Positions 6,086 to 12,110 of a DNA stretch of 12,110 nucleotides are shown in pieces (the stretch's first letter is position 1; the number at the start of each line of letters is the position of its first letter). Source of the DNA: Clostridia bacterium (GTDB lineage Bacteria; Bacillota_A; Clostridia; Oscillospirales; CAG-272); assembly GCA_017632155.1 (NCBI GenBank), contig JAGBRZ010000254.1, positions 1-12,110 of the forward strand, in the 5' to 3' direction. A program made the translations under genes and the position numbers. The notes under the pieces were generated by a model. The model searched no databases. It was not told where the DNA came from and saw only the letters and a program-made list of their open reading frames with translations.

Positions 6086-7771
6086 GTGTCGATCAATTGC
6101 AAAGAAAACCGAGCCAAAACTTTTTTCTTTAATTTACTTCTCCTTACTCTTTCAGCTGTCTTAATGCGTGCCGTTGGGGTCGGATATAACGTATATATAT
6201 CCAATCGAGTAGGCGCAGAAGTTATGGGGCTTTACTCTCTTGTAACCAATGTTTGGGGATTTGCCTTGACCCTTGCTACATCGGGTATCAATCTTGCCGC
6301 GACAAGATGCGTTGCTGAAGCGGGTAACGATCAGTGTGAGATACAATCCGCAATGCGTAAATGCATCATATATTCCCTCTCCTTTGGATCCGCTGCGGCA
6401 ATCTTACTATTTACATTATCAAAACCGATTTCATTACTATGGCTTGATGATCCCAGAGCAACAAATCCTTTGAGGATAATGTCAATCTCACTCCCCGCCA
6501 TTTCAATTTCATCTGCTTTATCGGGCTACTTTTCCGCTGTCAGACGGGTTTGGAAATCCGCAGCTGTTCAAGTTACAGAGCAAGCAATAAAGATATTCGG
6601 GGTGGCGTATTTGCTCACTCCTCTTATGCCGCTTGGAGTAGAGTATGCTTGTATTGCAATAGTACTCGGAAGTGCGATTGCAGAGTTGCTTTCGTTTGCT
6701 GTATATGGCGCTTTTTATTACTTCGAACGAAGAAAGCACTCAATAATAGACCTAAATAGCAATAAGACAAGAAATCTAACTAAAAAAATATTCTCAATAG
6801 CACTTCCGATAGCGTTCAGCGCGTATATCCGTTCGGGCCTTACAACAATTGAGCACATTCTGATCCCTCTCGGTTTGCGTGAATTCGGACTTGATGCTGC
6901 ATCAGCGCTTGAAAGTTACGGTATGCTCTCCGGAATGGTTTTGCCGGTTGTGTTATTCCCTTACGCTTTAATATATTCATTCACCGGTCTACTTGTACCT
7001 GAAGTGTCCGGAGGTATAGCGGTTGGAGAAAAGCGTCACATAGAATATATTACATCACGCGTGTGGAGATTGACAGTCATATTCGGACTTTGCGGAGTGG
7101 GAGTACTTGGCGTATGCTCGAAAGAATTCGGCGAAGTTTTATACTCAAATCAAGAAGTTGGAAAGTTCATATACATTCTCGCACCGCTTATGCCGCTGAT
7201 GTATCTTGACACGGTCACCGATTCGCTACTCAAAGGAATGGGCGAACAAATTTATACAATGAATGTAAATATCGTTGATGCGGCAATTTCTGTAATCCTT
7301 GTTCGTTTGTTAGTTCCTAAATTCGGAATAATTGGATACATAGCTGTTTTATATATTGCAGAAATCGTTAACTTCGCTTTCTCTGCTGCAAAGCTTACGA
7401 AAAGGTGTGCCTTTGAATTCAGAATATTCAAATGGTTTGTTCTTCCTTTAGTTCTGTTAATCATTACATCGAGAATTTGTCAAACAATTTTCAGCCTCTT
7501 TACGTTTTCCAATCTTCCCGAGTGGCTTTCTCTTACACTTCACGGAATAATTATTGTTGTCTTCTATATTACGCTTTTGAGCGTGACAGGAGCCATTGAC
7601 AAAGAAATGCGTGAATGGGTAGTAATGTCATTGGGATTCAAGAAACGCCCTGACTCTGGGAGTCGGGGCGTTTTATCATTATTTTCTGTAAGGCGAAAGA
7701 TTTCCATTGTCCATAACGAGGATTCTGTCTGCTCTCTCTGCAATCTTCATATCGTGAGTTACGATAAGTAA
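6086..7771 (+). CDS. SpoVB/MurJ-like polysaccharide flippase (MOP/MATE superfamily)
   Basis: An integral membrane protein of about 561 residues with 12 or more hydrophobic segments. Proteins of this family flip lipid-linked sugars such as peptidoglycan or polysaccharide precursors across the cytoplasmic membrane; SpoVB acts in spore cortex synthesis. The N-terminal part (RVGAEVMGLYSLVTNVWGFA, then SGINLAATRCVAE) matches the family signature. So do ALSGYFSAVRR in the first half and PLMPLMYLDTVTDSLLKGMGEQ in the second half. GTG at 6086 is taken as the start because GGAGG (6073-6077) is 8 bases upstream; the ATG at 6029 and the ATG at 6071 lack a usable site. The family-like C-terminus ends at about EWVVMSLGFKK. 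The frame then continues through a terminator hairpin and 93 bases antisense to the ABC ATPase gene, giving about 40 residues that look non-homologous. Loss of the native stop codon is suspected. Confidence 0.78.
   Translation: MSINCKENRAKTFFFNLLLLTLSAVLMRAVGVGYNVYISNRVGAEVMGLYSLVTNVWGFALTLATSGINLAATRCVAEAGNDQCEIQSAMRKCIIYSLSFGSAAAILLFTLSKPISLLWLDDPRATNPLRIMSISLPAISISSALSGYFSAVRRVWKSAAVQVTEQAIKIFGVAYLLTPLMPLGVEYACIAIVLGSAIAELLSFAVYGAFYYFERRKHSIIDLNSNKTRNLTKKIFSIALPIAFSAYIRSGLTTIEHILIPLGLREFGLDAASALESYGMLSGMVLPVVLFPYALIYSFTGLLVPEVSGGIAVGEKRHIEYITSRVWRLTVIFGLCGVGVLGVCSKEFGEVLYSNQEVGKFIYILAPLMPLMYLDTVTDSLLKGMGEQIYTMNVNIVDAAISVILVRLLVPKFGIIGYIAVLYIAEIVNFAFSAAKLTKRCAFEFRIFKWFVLPLVLLIITSRICQTIFSLFTFSNLPEWLSLTLHGIIIVVFYITLLSVTGAIDKEMREWVVMSLGFKKRPDSGSRGVLSLFSVRRKISIVHNEDSVCSLCNLHIVSYDK
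7643..7673. terminator. Hairpin terminator between convergent flippase and ABC ATPase genes
   Basis: AAACGCCCTGACT (7643-7655) pairs with AGTCGGGGCGTTT (7661-7673) with one T-G wobble and a 5-base loop. On the plus strand it is followed by a T-rich run, and on the minus strand by TTTCTTG after the ATPase stop at 7679. It is unusual in lying inside the open flippase frame. Confidence 0.8.
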
Positions 7772-8371
7772 AGTCTGTCCAAGCTCTTCCTTTGTCTTGA
7801 TAAGAAGCTCAAGAACCTCATCGGCGTTCGCGCGGTCGAGGTTACCCGTCGGTTCATCGGCAAAAACTATTTGCGGACGATTAATGAGTGCACGAGCGAT
7901 GGAAACTCTTTGTTGCTGTCCACCCGAAAGCTCGCTTGGCAGGTGATGGAGTCTGTCATAAATATTCAGAGTAGCAACGAGCTTTTTGAAGTGCTCCTCG
8001 TAGCTATGTTCGGGTTTATTGCACATAAGTGTCGGTATCAGAATATTCTCCATAGCAGTAAACTGAGGAATGAGATTGTGATTTTGGAATACCATACCCA
8101 TATAGTTACCGCGGAAAACGCCAAGTTCGTCTGATGACATCGCAGTTATATCATTACCTCTGACGTATATTCTTCCCGAATTTGGTCTGTCCAGTCCTGC
8201 ACAAATATGAAGGAAGGTACTCTTACCAGAACCCGAAGAGCCTATTATGGCAACCATTTCACCGTCATAAATCTCAACATTTGCGCGGTTAACGGCAGTT
8301 ACGGTTGTATCGTATTGTTTATACTGTTTAATTACATTTTCGGCTTTAAGAATTACTTTTCTATCTTCCAT
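7679..8371 (-). CDS. ABC transporter ATP-binding protein (MacB/LolD/FtsE type)
   Basis: The 230-residue cytoplasmic ATPase powers the FtsX-type permease encoded just before it. All motifs are intact: Walker A GSSGSGKST (about residues 44-52), Q-loop VFQNHNLIPQ, signature LSGGQQQRVSIARAL, Walker B IVFADEPTGNLD and H-loop LLIVTHD. The PTGNLD and QQQR forms are typical of the lipoprotein/antimicrobial-peptide exporter group (MacB, LolD, BceA, FtsE). The ATG at 8371 is preferred because AGGAG is 7 bases upstream. An open frame reaching 8536 would overlap the permease gene by over 150 bases and carries no extra domain. The permease stop is 10 bases upstream, so the two are one transcript. The gene ends beside a hairpin shared with the convergent flippase gene. 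Confidence 0.95.
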   Translation of the reverse strand: MEDRKVILKAENVIKQYKQYDTTVTAVNRANVEIYDGEMVAIIGSSGSGKSTFLHICAGLDRPNSGRIYVRGNDITAMSSDELGVFRGNYMGMVFQNHNLIPQFTAMENILIPTLMCNKPEHSYEEHFKKLVATLNIYDRLHHLPSELSGGQQQRVSIARALINRPQIVFADEPTGNLDRANADEVLELLIKTKEELGQTLLIVTHDMKIAERADRILVMDNGNLSPYRK

Positions 8372-8381
8372 AATTAACTCC

Positions 8382-10691
8382 TCACTCTCCAAAATGCTTC
8401 TTGGCGATAAGCTCGCGCTCTTTTTTCCATTTGAAATACGGCATATAGGTTGAAAGGATAGCGCTGACGGCAGAAACAATGATGCATACCGCAAGACCTG
8501 CAAGTGAAAATTCATACTGATATCTGAAGTCAGCACCCATACCGAGGGATGTTAAAAATTCGTTTATCAGCCAATAAATAAACTCCGTCACACCCCATCC
8601 GAGAAGAACTGTTGCAACCGTTGCGGGAACAGCAAGAGCAACACCAGAAAAGATATATAGCTTACTGAGATCTTCATTTGTTGCACCGAAGGATGAAAGC
8701 ATTTCCTTTTCTATCTTTCTCTTTGCTCCAAACATCGATTGCGAGAAAAGCCATACAGGGGGAGCGATCAAAAGTATGAATAACGAACAAATGAATACTA
8801 TTGGTGAAGCGCTACTCTTTTGTGCTGAATTGCTATCTACTCCGCTATTATTCTCAATAAGTTCTGTCAGATCAAATGTCGAAATTGCGGATCTGATTTC
8901 GTAATGAAGTCTATTTATATTCTCGTAAGTCAAATCATTGTTTATGTATATATTTGCTTTCGATGCTAAGATATTCTTCTTGACAACTTTAGAAAACAAC
9001 TCGTCACCCATAGCAATCATATATCTGTCATCGGTATCTCCCGAATCAACGATAGCGGCAACCTCGACTGTGATATAGTCAAATTCAGCACGTTTTACGA
9101 GTTGACTGAGAATATATTTGTTGTCGGGCATATCGTAAGAAATCGGTTCGTTGATCTTTTTGACAATCGCGAGCGTAACGGTATCTCCTACCTTGAAATT
9201 CAGTGACTTTGAATTATTGATATATTCCGAGACAGCAATGCAATTCGGATCTGTCATCACTCGTGACAAGTCACCATCGATCTTCCATCCGTCTTCTCTG
9301 GTAATTTGAGCATATAGCGATTCATCAAGATGATTGTATTTATAATTGTTATCGGCATAACCCAGATCAGTCTTGACAGTCTTTGAAGAGATTCCTGTGC
9401 GTTGTCTACCGTTCAAAAGGATATAGGAATTGATCGCCGTGGCATCTATTGAATTTTCCCAGGTTATGTACTTTACTCCGTCAAAATCGGAGATTTCCTC
9501 AATAAGATATGGATCTATACCTTCATGGGACGAAGCTTCAAGACAAAACTCGGGTGATGATGTATTCTCAGATGATGTAACCATACTGTTTATAAAGAAT
9601 CCGCAAAGAAAAAGTGAGGAAAATAATATGGATGAAAGAAGCAAGGTCGCGTAGTATCTTCTGAATCTCCAAAATCCGTAAAGCTCATAGTGATACGGGA
9701 AGCTTTTTCTGAAAATTCTGAACGAAAGTCTGGGCGAAGAAACGTAGTTTGAATTATCACCTGCGACAATCAAAGAGGTTGGCGTTCTGGTGGCAAGGAA
9801 TTTTACCGACGGCCATACCGCGAGCAGGATAACGCAAAACAGCCAAACGACTGCCCATATCAAGGAAACAGGATCAAATGATACAGTTCCACCGAGCGCT
9901 GCAGAAATCAGTAACTGAATCAAAAACGCTGCTATCAAAGACGGAACAAATGTCAGCAATGCTATTGAAAACAGCTCCCACGCGGCGGTGTGGAAAAGCT
10001 TTTCAAAATCCGCGCCGAAGGACATATATACTCCGTATCTGAATTTGTAATGATTGATACGGATATTGTAGAGTATTAGAAGAATCAATGCGGAAAGAAG
10101 GCCCATAACCAAAATTATCGGTACAAACAACACTTTTGATTGGGTAACCTTATCTTGATACTGAGCTCTTGGACTGTAAGTAACTTTTGCGCTTTCTCCG
10201 ATGACGGGATACTTCAATAAGAATAGCCGAGCTTGAGATTCTTCATCGGAATTCATTTTTATTCTGAGCTCATACATTTCTCTGCCTGAACCGTTTTTGT
10301 ATGTTGAATACTCATAGGATTCATAAAGTCTATCTTCAATGTCAAAGGTATCTGTAATTAAAAATGTATCGTTATAATACGCAGACCATTCGTCGCTCGT
10401 CATACCGTCGATCTTGATATGATAATCAGCGGCAGCATAGGCTTCTTGCTTTATTGTAGACGCACGCGATTCCATCATAAGCGACGGACACCAAAACAGA
10501 AGCTGGACAATCACCATTGCAAGGAAGAATACTCCGAATTCACGGAAACCGCTAATGACACTTCGGAAACCGTGCTTGAGATTCGATAGCGTGAAAAAAC
10601 GCGCGACAAAACCCACCGCATCTTTTATTGCCTGACGCGGCGTGTATCTTACGAGTTCATGGTCAACGTATTTATCTTTTCTGTGAGCCAT
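8382..10691 (-). CDS. ABC transporter permease with two FtsX domains
   Basis: A 769-residue membrane protein whose topology reads as two FtsX-type halves. TM1 (about residues 53-72) precedes an extracytoplasmic region (73-186) and three TM segments (about 187-209, 240-266, 276-294). A fifth segment (about 348-369) precedes a large extracytoplasmic domain (about 370-635) and three more TM segments near the C-terminus. YGVYMSFGADFEKLF in the first half and KEMLSSFGATNEDLSKLY in the second are paired copies of the cytoplasmic coupling-helix motif seen in FtsX/MacB/BceB permeases. Such transporters do not pump through a channel; they push lipoproteins, peptides or antibiotics by movement of the outer domains, or transmit signals. 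The cargo is unknown. AAGGAGG sits about 5 bases before the ATG, inside the 13-base gap after lexA. No histidine kinase of a Bce-type resistance module is adjacent. Confidence 0.92.
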   Translation of the reverse strand: MAHRKDKYVDHELVRYTPRQAIKDAVGFVARFFTLSNLKHGFRSVISGFREFGVFFLAMVIVQLLFWCPSLMMESRASTIKQEAYAAADYHIKIDGMTSDEWSAYYNDTFLITDTFDIEDRLYESYEYSTYKNGSGREMYELRIKMNSDEESQARLFLLKYPVIGESAKVTYSPRAQYQDKVTQSKVLFVPIILVMGLLSALILLILYNIRINHYKFRYGVYMSFGADFEKLFHTAAWELFSIALLTFVPSLIAAFLIQLLISAALGGTVSFDPVSLIWAVVWLFCVILLAVWPSVKFLATRTPTSLIVAGDNSNYVSSPRLSFRIFRKSFPYHYELYGFWRFRRYYATLLLSSILFSSLFLCGFFINSMVTSSENTSSPEFCLEASSHEGIDPYLIEEISDFDGVKYITWENSIDATAINSYILLNGRQRTGISSKTVKTDLGYADNNYKYNHLDESLYAQITREDGWKIDGDLSRVMTDPNCIAVSEYINNSKSLNFKVGDTVTLAIVKKINEPISYDMPDNKYILSQLVKRAEFDYITVEVAAIVDSGDTDDRYMIAMGDELFSKVVKKNILASKANIYINNDLTYENINRLHYEIRSAISTFDLTELIENNSGVDSNSAQKSSASPIVFICSLFILLIAPPVWLFSQSMFGAKRKIEKEMLSSFGATNEDLSKLYIFSGVALAVPATVATVLLGWGVTEFIYWLINEFLTSLGMGADFRYQYEFSLAGLAVCIIVSAVSAILSTYMPYFKWKKERELIAKKHFGE

Positions 10692-10704
10692 ATGCCCCTC
10701 CTTA

Positions 10705-11301
10705 TCAATACAGTCTTAACGACGCTACTACTTTACCGAGTATTGCCACGCTTTCCGAGATGATAGGCTCCATTGTCTTGTTTTCGGGTTGAAGACGATA
10801 GTGACCGTCTTCTTTATAGAATGTTTTTACCGTTGCTTCGTCTTCAATGAGAGCAACAACTATCTCGCCGTTTTCGGCATAAGTGCGCTTATCAACGATT
10901 ACCACATCCCCATCGAGGATTCCCGCGTCGATCATACTTTCGCCTTTAACATTGAGGGCAAACAGATTTTCGGGACGGCATCCTACCGATGAAGCGCAGA
11001 AGCTGATGTATCCTTCCAAATCTTCCTGTGCAAGAATCGGCTTTCCTGCAGTAACCCTACCAACAAGTGGGACCTGATTGGAAGAACCTATTCCATCCAT
11101 GTGCATTGCACGGCTCTTGCCTCCATCACGTGTGATAAGTCCACGTTCTGCAAGCCTTGTCAGATACATGTGAACCGTGGAAGTGCTTTTGAATCCGAGA
11201 GCATCGCGGATATCACGGACGCTGGGGGCGTAACCGTTATCGCTCAAACTGTTTTTTATATACTCAAACACAGAACGTTCTCTTGGCGTCATATCTTTCA
11301 T
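10705..11301 (-). CDS. lexA: LexA repressor, SOS response
   Basis: The 198-residue autocleaving repressor of the SOS regulon. Residues 1-65 are the winged helix-turn-helix domain (TPRERSVFEYI, then APSVRDIRDALGFKSTSTVHMYL and LAERGLITRD). The C-terminal peptidase domain has the Ala85-Gly86 cleavage site in VTAGKP, catalytic Ser122 in KGESMIDAGI and catalytic Lys159 in EATVKTF. When RecA filaments form on damaged DNA, LexA cuts itself and its targets are released. Length and motifs are normal for Firmicutes LexA. The ATG at 11301 has GGAGA about 8 bases upstream. An SOS box overlaps its promoter -35, showing the usual autoregulation. An ABC permease gene starts 13 bases downstream with no terminator between. 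Confidence 0.97.
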   Translation of the reverse strand: MKDMTPRERSVFEYIKNSLSDNGYAPSVRDIRDALGFKSTSTVHMYLTRLAERGLITRDGGKSRAMHMDGIGSSNQVPLVGRVTAGKPILAQEDLEGYISFCASSVGCRPENLFALNVKGESMIDAGILDGDVVIVDKRTYAENGEIVVALIEDEATVKTFYKEDGHYRLQPENKTMEPIISESVAILGKVVASLRLY

Positions 11302-11369
11302 ATCACTATTCTCCGTTAATCATAATACCATTTTTTGCCTAATTTGATTACAAAATCATTCTTGATTAT

Positions 11370-11398
11370 ATTATATCAAATTTTTAGACAAATTGCAA
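11370..11398 (-). promoter_or_regulatory. Promoter of lexA and the downstream ABC transporter genes
   Basis: On the minus strand TTGCAA (11393-11398), a 17-base spacer and TATAAT (11370-11375). A second overlapping TATAAT lies at 11365-11370. The start near 11363 gives a leader of about 60 bases. Confidence 0.78.
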
Positions 11399-11409
11399 AC
11401 ATTTGTTCT
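11396..11409 (-). promoter_or_regulatory. LexA operator (SOS box)
   Basis: Read on the minus strand the site is AGAACAAATGTTTG. It matches the Bacillus-type consensus CGAACRNRYGTTYG at 13 of 14 positions, the first base being the exception. It overlaps the last bases of the lexA -35 box, so bound LexA would block RNA polymerase. Confidence 0.85.
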
Positions 11410-11493
11410 CAAATTTCTATATACAAATTGCATAAAATTTCAATCGACCATTTGGGCAACATGTTAAAAAAATGTAACATTTGCAACTCTCTA

Positions 11494-11522
11494 TTGCTTT
11501 TTTTCTCGGAATATTGTAAAAT
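11494..11522 (+). promoter_or_regulatory. Promoter of pckG
   Basis: TTGCTT (11494-11499), a 17-base spacer and TAAAAT (11517-11522). The start would be near 11529, leaving a leader of about 58 bases. Confidence 0.7.
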
Positions 11523-11531
11523 AATGTGGTA

Positions 11532-11546
11532 GGTAATTATATTACC
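11532..11546. repeat. Perfect palindrome in the pckG leader
   Basis: GGTAATTATATTACC has 6-bp arms around a 3-base centre and begins within a few bases of the predicted start of transcription. The position suits a repressor operator, but no matching regulator is present in the window. Confidence 0.5.
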
Positions 11547-11586
11547 GTATATTTTTGTAAATCTTATTCAAGGAGAATAAAAAAGA

Positions 11587-12110
11587 ATGACCAACAACAA
11601 GTATGTCCTTAACTGGATCGACGAGATGGCAGCCATGACCAAGCCCGACAAGATCGTATGGATCGACGGCACTGAGGAACAGGCTGAGGCTCTCAGAGCA
11701 GAGGCTTGCTCCACCGGCGAGATGATCAAGCTGAATCAGGAGCTCCTCCCCAACTGCTACCTGCACCGCACCGCTGTAAACGACGTTGCACGTGTAGAGG
11801 GCAGAACCTACATCTGCACCGAAAAGAAAGAAGATGCAGGTAACATCAACAACTGGATGGCTCCCGCCGAAATGAAGGAAAAGCTCTTCAAGCTCTACAA
11901 GGGTTCTATGAAGGGACGTACCATGTACGTTATTCCCTACTCCATGGGCGTTGTAGGCTCTGACTTCGCTAAGTACGGCATTGAGCTTACCGACTCTATC
12001 TATGTCGTTCTCAATATGCTCATCATGACCCGCGTTGGCACCAATGTCCTCGAGGCTCTCGGCGACAGCGCTGACTACATCAAGGGTCTCCACGCAAGAG
12101 CTGACATCGA
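11587..12110 (+). CDS. pckG: Phosphoenolpyruvate carboxykinase (GTP), 3'-truncated
   Basis: The first 174 residues of GTP-dependent PEP carboxykinase, which interconverts oxaloacetate and phosphoenolpyruvate in the cytoplasm, for gluconeogenesis or, in many anaerobes, CO2 fixation toward succinate. The frame runs off the right edge. Recognisable family segments are WIDGTEEQ, NCYLHRTAVNDVARVEGRTY with the substrate-binding Arg, and the NNWMAP segment. The GRTMYVIPYSMG, GIELTDSIYVV and MLIMTRVG run is highly characteristic of the GTP form and absent from the ATP form. The active-site metal ligands and P-loop lie beyond the window. AGGAG (11571-11575) is 11 bases before the ATG, a slightly long spacing. 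Codon use is more biased toward C-ending codons than in the neighbouring genes, consistent with high expression. Confidence 0.95.
   Translation, partial: MTNNKYVLNWIDEMAAMTKPDKIVWIDGTEEQAEALRAEACSTGEMIKLNQELLPNCYLHRTAVNDVARVEGRTYICTEKKEDAGNINNWMAPAEMKEKLFKLYKGSMKGRTMYVIPYSMGVVGSDFAKYGIELTDSIYVVLNMLIMTRVGTNVLEALGDSADYIKGLHARADI

Noticed and set aside
8372..8536. A 55-residue N-terminal extension of the ABC ATPase
   Set aside because: It would overlap the permease gene in another frame, and a good ribosome binding site precedes the ATG at 8371.
11272..11281. AGAACGTTCT palindrome within the start of lexA, considered as a second SOS box
   Set aside because: The two half-sites lack the 4-base spacer needed for LexA binding, and it lies in coding sequence.
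11542..12093. A 183-residue minus-strand open frame opposite pckG
   Set aside because: It is the antisense shadow of a clear PEP carboxykinase coding region and has no recognisable motif.
1..12110. CRISPR arrays, insertion sequences, phage genes, integration sites at the tRNA
   Set aside because: No regularly spaced repeats, transposase or integrase motifs are visible, and no second copy of the tRNA 3' end was seen in the window.

Overview
The window looks like chromosomal DNA from an anaerobic, low-to-mid GC Bacillota bacterium, probably Clostridia. The signs are strong GGAGG-type ribosome binding sites, consensus TTGACA/TATAAT-like promoters with 17-base spacers, a Firmicutes-type LexA box, a SpoVB/MurJ-like flippase, a GTP-type PEP carboxykinase and a GH106-like glycosidase. 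This placement is inference; no rRNA or other taxonomic marker is present. I see no mobile element, phage gene or CRISPR array.

Layout. (1) 2-2680, plus: the 3' part of a large GH106-like glycoside hydrolase, ending at a strong two-way terminator. (2) 4506-2743, minus: a two-gene unit from one good promoter. It encodes an XRE helix-turn-helix protein fused to a degenerate orotate-phosphoribosyltransferase (PyrE-like) domain, followed 3 bases later by pyrF (OMP decarboxylase). (3) 4708-4784, plus: a lone tRNA-Val(GAC) with its own promoter and terminator. (4) 5951-4879, minus: a cytidylate kinase-like P-loop kinase coupled to a NudB-like Nudix hydrolase. (5) 6086-7771, plus: a multi-TM lipid flippase of the SpoVB/MurJ type, whose reading frame runs through its own terminator into the opposing gene. 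(6) 11301-7679, minus: lexA, an FtsX-type ABC permease and its ATPase, closely packed behind a promoter carrying a near-perfect SOS box. (7) 11587 to the window end, plus: the start of pckG, divergent from lexA.

How the genes work together. The fusion protein and pyrF form a small pyrimidine locus. The PRTase domain keeps the PyrE fold signatures but appears to have lost catalytic-loop and PRPP-site residues, so the best guess is a ligand-sensing regulator rather than an enzyme. This is the most novel-looking element here. The lexA-permease-ATPase order suggests an ABC exporter under SOS control. The kinase and Nudix pair probably handle nucleotides or other phosphorylated metabolites, but their substrates cannot be read from sequence.
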